Origin: Flavobacteriaceae bacterium bin25
GTDB taxonomy: Bacteria > Bacteroidota > Bacteroidia > Flavobacteriales > Flavobacteriaceae
Length of the DNA: 64,000 bases
Assembly: GCA_002238525.1 (NCBI GenBank)
Contig: MPMN01000001.1
Coordinates: 62,001 to 126,000 of the forward strand
Direction of reading: 5' to 3'
Each line of letters opens with the position of its first letter. The stretch's first letter is position 1. Made by a program: the position numbers and the translations under genes. The notes below the pieces were generated by a model. It made no database searches and was not told the origin of the DNA. It saw only the letters and a list, made by a program, of their open reading frames with translations. This document shows, in pieces, positions 10,280 through 20,600 of this stretch.

Positions 10280-10617
10280 ATAATGTCGCGTTGGCGGGTT
10301 GGCTATACCAAAACGTAGTTAGCCTTTTAGTCCTTATATCAATAGTTTAAGTGAAAGGCTAACTACTATACACTATTCAAATAATTTCTAATTAACATTA
10401 AATGTTATACCTCCTCCTCAATGTGCATCTAAAAGATCCGTCAGTTCTTGTCTTTTAGCATTACTATTCCATACTGCGGAGTTACCACTTAACATGGTGG
10501 TTTCCTGCGGGTTGATTCATTTGAAAAACAATTCTGTATCTGAAAATATCAACAAAGTGTATGAAACAAGTGTCCATATGAAGAATAGATATGATTATCC
10601 AAATGGCATATTCAAAA
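10280..10617. repeat. Gene-free stretch with a 13-bp inverted repeat
   Basis: No gene is visible. The first bases (to about 10294) match, in reverse orientation, the dispersed repeat at 51.5 and 59.8 kb. A 13-bp perfect inverted repeat follows: GTAGTTAGCCTTT at 10315-10327 and its complement at 10354-10366, with a 26-base loop. It has no T tail, so it looks more like a mobile-element fragment than a terminator. Confidence 0.55.
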
Positions 10618-12144
10618 TCATAGTCTTGAGACTGCATTATCCAACCAATTTAAACGGCCTTGTATCCAGTCTCTGAGATATCTATATTCATCGTCTACAG
10701 ACATGCCCACGTAATTATTAGGCCATATATATTCGCCTAGAATAGCCCATCGTTTAAAGTTTCTCTGAAACAAACCATTTTCTTCAAGTGTTACTCTCAG
10801 CGTATTTACACGATTTAAAATGGATTCTGTGGAAAACTGATCTGTGCGAAGTTCTGACCATCGTTCTTTGATTTTCCCTTTAAAATAGGGATCCGATAGT
10901 AGTCTTGACCACCAGAATGGAACTAGTTGAAAATGATTTGAACATCTAGAATTAAATTTGTATGACCAGCCTATGTGTCGTTCACCTTCACAATAATTTG
11001 CATTTCCAAAAGAGATATTAAAATCCCAAATGGGCCCCATAAACAGTTTTCCATTCTTATTATTCTTGTAGAAGAAAGTACTTAAGCGATAGGCATCGAC
11101 ATTTTTTGAAATCTCATTCAATAAAAAAAAGTCGACAAAACTATCTACATCTATATATTTTCTATATCCTAAACTTGGGTCTCTATAATCTTGAGAGGCT
11201 AGAGCATTCTCAAATTCTTTTATATAATTCTGGATATATTCCTTTTCTTCCTCTTCGATATCTTCAGCATCAGGGTATTCATAAAGAAATCTTATTGTTT
11301 TGCTAGATTCTTCAGTTTTTTCTTTACCGAAAGGGTCATATTTTGATTCCCAGCCCAGGTCATCAATAGAAAACGCTCGATCTTTTCCTGCGTTTTTGTC
11401 AATCTTGAGGATATACCCTCCGGTAATATCATCAGAGTCTACTTTTTTGATATCAACACGGTTTTTATCTCTCTTGATTTTTTCCATCAAAACATATGTC
11501 CCCTCGTAGTCTCCATTAATAGTGAGTTCGTAAAATGAAGTCCTAGTAGCATATCTTCCGATAGCGTTTGAAAGTTGGTAAATCAGTACATTTCGAATTA
11601 GTGTTTTATCACTATATGGTCCGTGTAAAATCCAGTCTTCTTCTTCTGGGTATCCACCTAATTCAACATTTAAGTCACTACCCTCTTGGTCCCAAGTTTC
11701 CAAGCCATAAGACTTTTTCTCAAATAATTGTTGTGAGGTTGCACCACGTAATTCTATTCCAATATGATGTTGTTCAATTACTTCTTGGTTTTTCTTTATT
11801 TCAAGTGTAGCCGATATTTTGGGTTCATCTATGATGGTTTTACCATCAGTATTAATATAAATGTGGGGTAATGAACTAACCTCATTTTGGGAGTTTTCTA
11901 GATCCTTTAGCTGATTTTCTACATTTTCAACTTGTTGATTTAAATCTTTTACCTGATTTTCTAAATCGGTAACTTTAGACTGAGCTGAAACTTTAGCATC
12001 TTCTTCTTCCGTTAATTGTTTTTGTAAACTCGCTAACTGTTGCCGTAGTTGTTCTATTTCGGCATCTTGGTTTTTACAACTAACTAAACCAACTAGAGGA
12101 AGTAAAAAAACAACTATTATTAAAAAATGTTTGTGTGTTTTCAT
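10618..12144 (-). CDS. CotH-type protein kinase-like lipoprotein with coiled-coil stalk
   Basis: The 508-residue protein starts with a lipoprotein signal (lipobox LVSC, cysteine 23). A ~65-residue coiled coil rich in Gln, Glu and Leu (about 25-95) follows, then a CotH domain to the end. CotH marks are GIELRGATSQQ, HGPYSDKTLIRN, YEGTYVLMEKIKRDKNRVDI, GGYILKIDK and GPIWDFNISFGN. CotH proteins are atypical kinases; in Bacillus CotH phosphorylates spore-coat proteins, and CotH-like surface proteins occur widely in Bacteroidota with unknown targets. Here it is predicted to sit on a membrane, held off by the coil. It has no operon partner; relics lie on both sides. Activity is inferred from the family only. 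Confidence 0.85.
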   Translation of the reverse strand: MKTHKHFLIIVVFLLPLVGLVSCKNQDAEIEQLRQQLASLQKQLTEEEDAKVSAQSKVTDLENQVKDLNQQVENVENQLKDLENSQNEVSSLPHIYINTDGKTIIDEPKISATLEIKKNQEVIEQHHIGIELRGATSQQLFEKKSYGLETWDQEGSDLNVELGGYPEEEDWILHGPYSDKTLIRNVLIYQLSNAIGRYATRTSFYELTINGDYEGTYVLMEKIKRDKNRVDIKKVDSDDITGGYILKIDKNAGKDRAFSIDDLGWESKYDPFGKEKTEESSKTIRFLYEYPDAEDIEEEEKEYIQNYIKEFENALASQDYRDPSLGYRKYIDVDSFVDFFLLNEISKNVDAYRLSTFFYKNNKNGKLFMGPIWDFNISFGNANYCEGERHIGWSYKFNSRCSNHFQLVPFWWSRLLSDPYFKGKIKERWSELRTDQFSTESILNRVNTLRVTLEENGLFQRNFKRWAILGEYIWPNNYVGMSVDDEYRYLRDWIQGRLNWLDNAVSRL

Positions 12145-12727
12145 TTGACGATGGTTTAAACGGAGATAGGATAATACGATTTGGTAACTAAAAAGATTAA
12201 AAGAGAAATGATGAATACGCTACGAAAAATATTGCTGGGATACTACTCATTGTAACCATATCAGGGTGTAGCATATTAGAAAGGTTCTGGGAGAACGAGG
12301 ATTCGGTATATTGATTAATTAGTATTAAAATAATTTAATTGTATTAATATTCATGTATTTTCATTGGAATTATTGTCCAATGAGATCTTGATTCTTGTGA
12401 TCTTTTATCAATCGATCATTCAGCAACATGGGATTTTATCTATTGTTGTTCAAACGGTGGCTTCTACAACTCATTATGTGAAGTTAAACGAAAAGTAACA
12501 AACACTGTCAATCACACGATTAAGATTATTTTACTTTAGGTTTGTCTAGGTAACTGTCTTAACCACCTTTCTTTACAACACCGTTTTTCAGTATTATATT
12601 TCATTTTATCATATTATGCATTCATAATTGAACACTAAAACCATAAAAAGAAAACTAGAATAAACCCATTATTGCAACTTTCTATGTATTCAATTATATA
12701 CTACAAAAATCAATAAGTTATTATTAT
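12145..12727. other. Intergenic stretch with possible decayed small lipoprotein and a dispersed repeat
   Basis: This is a 583-base gap. At 12208-12314 an ATGATGAATACG start is followed, after a one-base frame change, by 35 codons with a lipoprotein-like signal (LLIVTISGC) and a stop; it may be a broken small lipoprotein gene. At 12655-12681 lies one copy of the dispersed TAGAATAAACCCATT motif. Nothing else is recognisable. Confidence 0.4.
12655..12681 (+). repeat. Dispersed short repeat, copy 1
   Basis: This copy begins CTAGAATAAACCCATT and continues ATTGCAACTTT. It matches, with few changes, the reverse complement of 32061-32103 and the forward sequence at 53595-53635. It lies just past the stop of the minus-strand lipoprotein gene. 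Confidence 0.6.
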
Positions 12728-14221
12728 TTATTCTTTTCCGATAATGGACAATTCAAGTAAGTTCAGATTTCCTTCAGGGCTAGAATTTTTCAAAACCCGT
12801 ATTCTTATAACCTGATATTTTTCGGTTGCTCCTATATATGCGGTTCTTGTATCAGTACCTGTCCATCCGCTAAAATCAACATGTTTTAATTTTACCCATC
12901 CAGCTTCAATAGCTTTTACTTCCCAATCAGGAGATTCCTTATTAACACCCACCTCGGTTTCAGTATTTGATGCCCAAACTTCAAAAATTTCAGGATTTTT
13001 GACCCATCGTTGTCGTGGAACAATTTCCAATCCATCAATGAGTAATGGTTTGCCTAAGTTGACGCTAAAAAAGAACGGTGTTGTTTGAGCCGGGTTGGTA
13101 TGGTATCCTGGTTCTCCTAGATTGCCATCCCACAGTTTAGCAGTTCCCCAACCCCATGCTGTTTCGCCAAAGGAATCATCAGAGAGTGAAACAGTTGACC
13201 AACCGGATTTAGTATCATCCAGCTTCGTTGCATCACTTTGTATAATTTGGATTTCTTTGGTAAAGTCATCTCCGGTTTTGCCAACAACACTCACCGTAAT
13301 TGTTGCTGTTCTAGAGATAATTGTTGCTGCACTAGCAGTATTTTCTGCAATTGAGACTTCAATCACACCACTCTCATTATTGTTTACAACAGTACACCAT
13401 GACTGATCAGATTCTGAAGTAAAAGCCGATCCTTCATAGACTTGAACCGGAATATTGAATGTTTCGGCAAAACCATATTTATGAACAGTATTATTTTCGA
13501 TAATCAATGGGTCTGGAAAAACAATGGGTGCAGTTTCACTTGGATTTCCGGCATAAATTGGATCAATGTCAGTTGGATTCAAGTGGTACAATGTTCTATA
13601 CTTGAAGCTTGTCCCACTTTTGTAGTCAGGTAAATGCGGATCAATCCCCAACAGTTTCAGTTTTTCAACACCGCCTTTAAATTCCAGAGTACTTTGCGTA
13701 CCATCATCTTTTGTGTATTCAACCCATAAACCAGCCATATTATCACGAGACAACAGATTGAAGTGCTTCCCGTCAAACCCAGATGCTCCCTGATTAAACA
13801 GTCTTGACCTAAAATCGTTCCCGTAAATTAGTGCATTTGATTCAGATTCTCTGGATTTATTTCCATGTACATCATAATTTCTGAAAACCAGAGTTGTAAA
13901 ACCTTCGATCTTTTTATCCTCAAAACCATCAATAATTACTTCGTACCTTCCATTATCGGAGTTTAAATATGTTTCATCATAAGGAAAGACAATCGAATCA
14001 GCATAATTATTCCAATATACCCTAAATTCCTTCCTGTTCACATCAGGCGATGGATAGACAGACGCTTTTAGTCTGTAAAAACCTGAATAAACATCTAAGC
14101 TGTCAATTTTCCCCGAATAAACAGGTGAGCCTTCTTGGAGATATTGTTCATGCAACTCATTTACATTGTCGCATCCGATACTTGCCGCAACGGATGTAAT
14201 AAATATTAATATTTTTTTCAT
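12728..14221 (-). CDS. SusCD-associated surface lipoprotein: DUF4998-like, BACON-like and discoidin-like regions
   Basis: The 497-residue protein has a short lipoprotein signal (MKKILIFITSVAASIGC, cysteine 17). An N-terminal module (PVYSGKIDSLDVYSGFYRLKASV) resembles DUF4998 of Sus-type loci. A middle stretch around residues 265-335 (FNIPVQVYEG, WCTVVNNNES, TITVSVVGK, IIQS) resembles a BACON domain. The C-terminal ~150 residues resemble a discoidin/F5-8 type C carbohydrate-binding fold (LWDGN, FFFSVNLGKPLLIDGLEI, IRIRVLKNSS). It is the last gene of the minus-strand SusC-SusD operon, 35 bases after the previous stop, and probably binds a glycan at the surface. No catalytic domain is seen. Confidence 0.78.
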   Translation of the reverse strand: MKKILIFITSVAASIGCDNVNELHEQYLQEGSPVYSGKIDSLDVYSGFYRLKASVYPSPDVNRKEFRVYWNNYADSIVFPYDETYLNSDNGRYEVIIDGFEDKKIEGFTTLVFRNYDVHGNKSRESESNALIYGNDFRSRLFNQGASGFDGKHFNLLSRDNMAGLWVEYTKDDGTQSTLEFKGGVEKLKLLGIDPHLPDYKSGTSFKYRTLYHLNPTDIDPIYAGNPSETAPIVFPDPLIIENNTVHKYGFAETFNIPVQVYEGSAFTSESDQSWCTVVNNNESGVIEVSIAENTASAATIISRTATITVSVVGKTGDDFTKEIQIIQSDATKLDDTKSGWSTVSLSDDSFGETAWGWGTAKLWDGNLGEPGYHTNPAQTTPFFFSVNLGKPLLIDGLEIVPRQRWVKNPEIFEVWASNTETEVGVNKESPDWEVKAIEAGWVKLKHVDFSGWTGTDTRTAYIGATEKYQVIRIRVLKNSSPEGNLNLLELSIIGKE

Positions 14222-14256
14222 TTTACTTTATTTTATTTGAAATAGAACAATCCTTA

Positions 14257-15603
14257 TTAATCATCTGATTGAGGAGCTCCATAAACCTGAAATTCGCCTG
14301 TAGCCGCTCCACCGACCGTAGATACCCAAGCCTCATATACTTCTAACCTGATGAAACGGACAGGATAATCTATATGTGTTAGCTCTTGTTCCCAACCTTC
14401 CCTCCACGTTTGCCAATCAGAATCTGTCACATCATGAGCAATTTTACCATCACGAGGCGGCGGAACCGTAAATTCTTGAGCTACTTCCCAGTTTGAATCT
14501 GGCCCCCATACTTTTGCAGCTTCTTCGGTTAAATCAGGGGTTACCCAAATACGCCATTTTCTGGGTGAGGATTCATTCCAAACAAATTGCTTATTCGTCA
14601 TGTTATAAACATGATATCTACTTAATTTGGAAGGATTTTGTAAATCAAGGGTTACGAAAGCACTTTTTTTGTTTTTAAATACTTCGTCTCCTCCTAGGTT
14701 ACCTAGATCATGGGCTACTGCCCAATAACAATCTCCGTAGGTAGCCCATCTGCCATCCCATAGCTTGTAAGATGCCCTGTCTCCCCAGTTTGGACCATCC
14801 CATGTCAAGGTAGGATCATCATTAGCTAACGTTGCACTGTGTTCTGATATTCCATTGAATGGGAAAATGTCAGTTGCCACCGGCTCCAAGTATTGTTCAA
14901 AAATAGGTGTCCTTGTAAGAGTTATGGGTTCGGTCTCGTTTCCATAAATATCTCTAAAAATAAATTGAAAATCGGTTGGAACAGGATCTAATCCGCCAAT
15001 TACCTCTCCCCTGACTTTATACTCTGGAGATGGTAATTTTGTGTCTTCAGAGAATATTTCCGTTAAGACTGGCTCTTCTTCGGGTGTCACAACAGCATTG
15101 GTATAGACCTTAGCAACCAAAGTGGCTTCAGTGGGATTTTCCCAACTAAGGTCAAGTCCTCCAAAGGTTTCACCCGCCGAAATTGTCTGTAAAGCATAAT
15201 CAAGAGGAGCAATTAAAGGTTTTATTTGTACAATTATCGGTTCCGATTCTTTACCGCTAGAATTGCCAACGGTTAATGTTACATCTACTGTTTGATTGGT
15301 ATCCCTTAACCCTCTAACATAAAGCTCATTATCATATCGAGATACTTTTGCTTCCGCCAGTTCACCATTTCTTAGATAAGTAGCTTTTACATATAACAAA
15401 TCATCTAGTCCTTTTGGCAATTCAAACTCAATTTTAGCACCACCGTTAATATTGGTTACATTAGCACTTACCAATGCTGGTGGTTGTTCATTGTTTTTTA
15501 CATAAACATCAGGAGAGAGGTACTCGTTACACCCGAAAAGCAGTAGTACCATTGCCAGCGCTGAAGTAAAAATACCATCAACGCGTTTATTTAATTTTTT
15601 CAT
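14257..15603 (-). CDS. SusCD-associated surface lipoprotein with DUF4959/DUF5126/DUF5000-type domains
   Basis: I chose the ATG at 15603 (MKKLNKR), which gives a proper lipoprotein signal with cysteine 25 in LLLFGCNEY; an upstream ATG would add a non-signal leader. The ~448-residue protein starts with a fibronectin-like module (PPALVSANVTNINGGAKIEFELP). A second Ig-like module follows (LDLSWENPTEATLVAKVY), then a C-terminal discoidin-like half with the recurring KLWDGRW...CYWAVAHDLG and FVTLDLQNPSKLSRYHVY patterns. This three-part layout is that of DUF4959-DUF5126-DUF5000 proteins found directly after SusD in many Bacteroidota loci. It is likely an outer-surface glycan-binding accessory; the ligand is unknown. 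It lies 32 bases after susD. Confidence 0.82.
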   Translation of the reverse strand: MKKLNKRVDGIFTSALAMVLLLFGCNEYLSPDVYVKNNEQPPALVSANVTNINGGAKIEFELPKGLDDLLYVKATYLRNGELAEAKVSRYDNELYVRGLRDTNQTVDVTLTVGNSSGKESEPIIVQIKPLIAPLDYALQTISAGETFGGLDLSWENPTEATLVAKVYTNAVVTPEEEPVLTEIFSEDTKLPSPEYKVRGEVIGGLDPVPTDFQFIFRDIYGNETEPITLTRTPIFEQYLEPVATDIFPFNGISEHSATLANDDPTLTWDGPNWGDRASYKLWDGRWATYGDCYWAVAHDLGNLGGDEVFKNKKSAFVTLDLQNPSKLSRYHVYNMTNKQFVWNESSPRKWRIWVTPDLTEEAAKVWGPDSNWEVAQEFTVPPPRDGKIAHDVTDSDWQTWREGWEQELTHIDYPVRFIRLEVYEAWVSTVGGAATGEFQVYGAPQSDD

Positions 15604-15634
15604 AATAATAATTATTTTATATTTTAAAAAGTGT

Positions 15635-17611
15635 TTACCAACCCGGATTTTGTACAAGGTTAGAATTATTGATCAACGAAGTTTCACTTATAGGCATTAA
15701 GTAGTTCTTAAATGAGTAGGATGGTCTTTGCCTAGTGACAACATTATAATAATCAGTCACTGTTTCGCCCCAAACATTCCAAGTTCGTACTGGGGTATTC
15801 ATGTTAACCAGAGCTGTTTGCCAACGCCTTGTATCCCAAAAACGTGCACCTTCATATGCAAGTTCATTTAGTCTTTCTTGTCTGATAATTTCTCGTAATC
15901 CTGTCTGATTATCATAATCAGTGGAATTCGTATGATTGTCCCACGCCTCCTTAACAGGAATAATTCCAGATCTATCCCTTATCTCATCTAAAATTGGTAA
16001 AACTTCAGTATAATCTTGTCCCAATTCATTTAGACATTCCGCATAATGAAGTTTAAAGTCAGCTAGCCTAAAAATAGGAAAAGCATAAGGTTCTGGCTGA
16101 AACCCTGTTCCTTGTCCAGGATTAAGAAAGCTATTATTAATGCCGGAGACTTTTTTGCAATAATAGCCGGTCATTGATATGGATCGCACACCAATAGCTC
16201 CGCTTACTTCACCTGCGCGGCTCTCTAAATGCCTAAAATCAGCCTCACTATAACCATTCCCTTCCCAATATCCACGGTCAAAGCCAACGCTTGCATAGAA
16301 CCGGGGTGAACGGTTTAAGTTAATTTGAGCAGTAATTTGACCTTCTACAGCCTCGGTGCTATTAGCAGTCCCCACTTGTACCGGAGTAAACCTATTATTG
16401 TACCAGTCATTATTAATCCATTCATTATCTACACTAATAGGTACGCCGTTAGCGGAATAAAATTGTTCGATAATATGAAGCGGTGATGCTTGTCGTTGAC
16501 CAACGGATTTGCCTTGTGGCTGAACCCCCGGATAATATGCCCCTGCCCAAGACTGCAGCAAATTAGAACCATTTTCATAGTTTGCCCAAATAATTTCGTC
16601 ATTCCAATGTGTGACCACAGCTTCTCTTACCGATAAGCGATCAAGTGTTCTCTGGCTTGGGGTATCTCCTCTTATTTCGCTGCCATCAGAATAGTGTAAG
16701 CTAAAACCATTTTCGTTTGCTGATTCCAGTACTTCTTCTATTGCATCTTTGGCCAATTGCCATTTATTTTGATCGTATGATTGAGGGAATAATTCTATGC
16801 CCCTATTGTCCGTTAATTTAAAATCTGTATTACCATTAAACAAAGGGCTGGCACTCCAGACTAATGTCTTGGCTTTAATAGCGAGAGCAACTGTTTTTGT
16901 TATCCTTCCAGCCTCACTATTAAGCACAATATCTGTATGGTTTTTTAAATCAGGTAGTGCTTCGTCAATGGTTTCTACTATATAATTTACCACATCATCA
17001 ATAGGCTCACGGTATATTTTAAATTCATTAACACCTGCATTTGTAGAAACAGCTTCATCTACAATTGGTATAGGACCATACAAAGTGAACAAATAGTAAT
17101 GGAAAAAGGCTTTTAACACTTTTACTTCTGCCATCCATTGATTACGTTCACTCTCCTCAATATTGACTGGCCCACCAGATTCTGATGGCATATGCTCTAA
17201 AAAGACGTTGCAATGCCTAATGGCATCCCATAAGTTTGGGGCACCATTATTCCCCTCCCAGAAATTCATTATCGGGCTGCTGGAGGTATTTGTTGCACCG
17301 TATCCATAACGATAAGGGTTTGGGAACGTACTGTTAAAAAAAGTAAACTGAATGTCTTCAGTCGTATAAAAAATCTCATCATTTCCCAATAGTGGTAAGC
17401 TTTGGTATGGATTTCCATAACTTGGAATAAATGAATAACAAGTCATTAAATATTTTTCAGATTCATTTCTATCAAGAAAGGCATCTTGAAGCACAGGACT
17501 ATCTCCCGGAACAACATCCAGATAATCACCACAGGAAATTGTGCTGAAAGTCACTAGGATGACAATTAAGACACTTCTCTTTATGTTTATTATGTTTTTC
17601 ATGCTCTTCAT
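15635..17611 (-). CDS. SusD/RagB-family nutrient-binding lipoprotein (operon A)
   Basis: SusD proteins form the lid over a SusC barrel and capture the substrate. The ATG at 17611 or 17602 gives the signal MKNIINIKRSV...TISC with the lipobox cysteine. Family marks are the N-terminal LDVVPGDSPVLQDAFLDRNESEKYL region, TPR-like helices with WMAEVKVLKAFFHYYLFTLYGPIPIV (in pieces about 175-205), and the C-terminal block FRLADFKLHYAECLNELGQD with LREIIRQERLNELAYEG and RFWDTRRW. It ends NLVQNPGW, the usual type of ending. Upstream codons back to 17680 lie inside the SusC gene and are rejected as start. Stop of SusC and start here are within about 20 bases. Confidence 0.93.
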   Translation of the reverse strand: MKSMKNIINIKRSVLIVILVTFSTISCGDYLDVVPGDSPVLQDAFLDRNESEKYLMTCYSFIPSYGNPYQSLPLLGNDEIFYTTEDIQFTFFNSTFPNPYRYGYGATNTSSSPIMNFWEGNNGAPNLWDAIRHCNVFLEHMPSESGGPVNIEESERNQWMAEVKVLKAFFHYYLFTLYGPIPIVDEAVSTNAGVNEFKIYREPIDDVVNYIVETIDEALPDLKNHTDIVLNSEAGRITKTVALAIKAKTLVWSASPLFNGNTDFKLTDNRGIELFPQSYDQNKWQLAKDAIEEVLESANENGFSLHYSDGSEIRGDTPSQRTLDRLSVREAVVTHWNDEIIWANYENGSNLLQSWAGAYYPGVQPQGKSVGQRQASPLHIIEQFYSANGVPISVDNEWINNDWYNNRFTPVQVGTANSTEAVEGQITAQINLNRSPRFYASVGFDRGYWEGNGYSEADFRHLESRAGEVSGAIGVRSISMTGYYCKKVSGINNSFLNPGQGTGFQPEPYAFPIFRLADFKLHYAECLNELGQDYTEVLPILDEIRDRSGIIPVKEAWDNHTNSTDYDNQTGLREIIRQERLNELAYEGARFWDTRRWQTALVNMNTPVRTWNVWGETVTDYYNVVTRQRPSYSFKNYLMPISETSLINNSNLVQNPGW

Positions 17612-17618
17612 GTTTGAT

Positions 17619-20600
17619 TTAGTTAAAATTAATTTGAAGTCCGAGGTTAAATACCTTTTGCAATGGGTAGGCCAAACCATTTCCCCCCATTTCAGGATCC
17701 CAAAGATTAAAATTTGTTATGGTCACCAAATTTGTGCCGCTTACATAAGCCCTAATTATCGTATTGTTTTTATCTGGAAATGTATATCCTATTTCCATTT
17801 GTTTTAATCGCAAATACGATGCAGTTCTCATAAAGTATGTGCTGGTCTGAAAGTTATTTTGGTTCCCAACTCCATTAATACTTGATAGTCTAGGCCATTG
17901 GGCGTAAAGGTTTCTATTTGATTCTGTCCAATGGTTGTCTGCTATCCAGCTTAACAAGGCTCTATTTCCGCCATCTGTTGATATAAAAGGAGCTATTTCA
18001 TTCGGGTTAATCCAAAATGAATAACGCGACTGGCCCTGAAAGAAAAAGTTAAGATCTAGATTCTTGTATCCAGCACTTCCACCAAAACCAAATTGAATTT
18101 CCGGAACTGTAGGATATCCAATTGGTGCAGTATCAAACTGGTTGATAATGCCATCTTTGTTAATATCAACATATTTAATGTCGCCGGCCATTATTTGATC
18201 TCCTAGGGCCGCTTGTGATGCGGAGTTGGCGACTTCTTTTTCATCAATAAAAAGATGTTCAGCGATGTATCCAAAATTCTGAGCGGGCGAATGCCCTACT
18301 CTTGAAATCCAAGGTGCTTTATCTGTCCCAATTTCATCAAAAGTCTCCACATTAGCTGTTCCATAAGTAAAGTTTCCTCTAAATAAAAACCAAATATCAT
18401 CTACTCCACTAGCAATATAACCTTTATAATCTGCTGCTAGTTCAAACCCTTTTGCAACATTAACTTGTACATTACTATACAGTTCATATGGCAAACCTAA
18501 TGTTGATGGAATATCTGACCTTCTTTGCAATATATTTCTTCTTTTCTCCCAGTAAACTTCTGGAACGATTGACAATTTATTGTTATAAAGTCCTATTTCA
18601 AGTGCCAAATTTGCTTTTTGAGTAACCTCCCAGGTAATATCAGGGTTACCAGGACTATTAATAGAAACGGTTGGCCTGGAGTAAAGTTCTTGAGACGTGT
18701 TGTTACCAAAAAAACCTCCGAGAAACGAATTTAAATTTACACTTGACAAGTAGTAGAACCTATCAGGCCCTCCAAGGTTATCATTACCAACTGTTCCATA
18801 AGTACCTCTAAGTTTGAGTTGTGAAACGATATTACTAATGGCTGAGTTAGTGTAAAAATCTTCTTTTGATATGAACCATCCTATACCAAACGAAGGATAA
18901 AAGCCAAAACGGTCTCCTTTAGCAAATCTTTCTGAACCGTTGTAGCCAAAATTAAACTCTGTAAAATACTTCCCGCTATAGGCATAAGTAAGGCGACCTG
19001 CAAGACCTAAATTTCGGTTAGGCAAAGTGTTTTCAAACTCAGTACGTTGGCCCCCATCACCAGTAGGAAAACTATTTTTCCCATCAAGAAATTCCCTTAT
19101 TGTACCTACCAATAAACCACCAACTTCATGCTTTTCGTTAAAAGTATTGCTGTAAACAAAAGACAGCTCTCCATACATGGTTGACGATACATTCTGGTCG
19201 CCACCAGCATAATCTATAAATCTACTAGCTGTAGTAGGATTTATTGGAAATAAAGTATATCCATCATCCTCAGGTGTTAAGGCATCTTCGCTAGGATTGT
19301 AACCATTCTGTGTAATTGTAAAATAATAGGGTCTGTACGACCTTATAAGGCTAAAGTTTCCAAACCTCGAAATATTGCCTATAAATTTCAGGTCAAACCC
19401 CTCTAAAATAAAATCTAAATCTTGATAAAATTCTAATTGTGCTGACAAGGTACTTGACCTGTTATCTTCATAACCTTGCATTAACCTTGCATATGGATTG
19501 ACATACCTAACAGCCTCATCATTTCCACCACCGGCTTGAACATTACCAAATAATAAATACGGCGCGAATGAAAACGCTTCATCAGCATTATAGACCGCAG
19601 GAAATAATACAGGATCGGCATTTAGTGCCTGGTAGTAGGTGTTTCTACCATTATTCCCTAATTCTCCTATTGGACCTCGGTAATCATCAAATGCACCATT
19701 CAAACGAACAACCATCCTTGTTATCGGTGAGACATTAACATTTACATTTGAACGCAACGTGTATTTTCTAAACTTAATATTGGTATTCCATTTATTAATC
19801 TTATCAACTTTTAGGATACCATTATCTTCTGAATAAGAACCGCCCACATAGTAGTTTGCAACTTTACCACCACCGCTAACACTTAGATTTGCTCTATTGT
19901 TTATAGAATAATCTCTGGTTAATTCTCTTAACCAATTGGTAGCCGGATAAACAAAACGGTTACGGTTTGGATCTTGTGTTCTTTCAATTTTTTCCAACGA
20001 ATAACGTGGTGATGCAACAGGGTCTCGGGTTAAAATAGCCTCATTAAAATTCCTCATGTAGTTAATTGGGTCAGCAAGACTAACCTTCGTTGTAGGCGTT
20101 GAAACCGAAGACTCGGTCCTAACATTGATAATAGCTTTACCCTCTTTACCTTGTCTAGTTGTGATAAGCACTACACCATTACCACCACGTGCTCCATATA
20201 AAGCCGTTGCAGCAGCGTCTTTAAGTACAGAGAAGCTTTGGATATCATCTGGGCTAAGGCGTGAGAGCTGGCGTGAATCTATTTCTACATTGTCAACTAG
20301 AATTAAAGGCGATCTTACGTTATTTCCAAATGAAGCTGCATTACGGATAAAGAATTGAGCATTATCGTCACCGGGTGCTCCTGTACTTTGATATGATATA
20401 AGCCCGGTCATTTGACCGGATAATGCAGTGGTAATATTGCTTGTTGGAACTGCTTGGAGGTTGCCTACATCAATAGATGTTATTGAAGATACAACGCTCT
20501 CTTTTTTTTGTGTGCCATAAGCAACCAACACAACCTCATCTATTGCGCTATCCTCCTGCAACGTAATATTAAAATCTGTTTGAGAATCGACAGTAATTTC

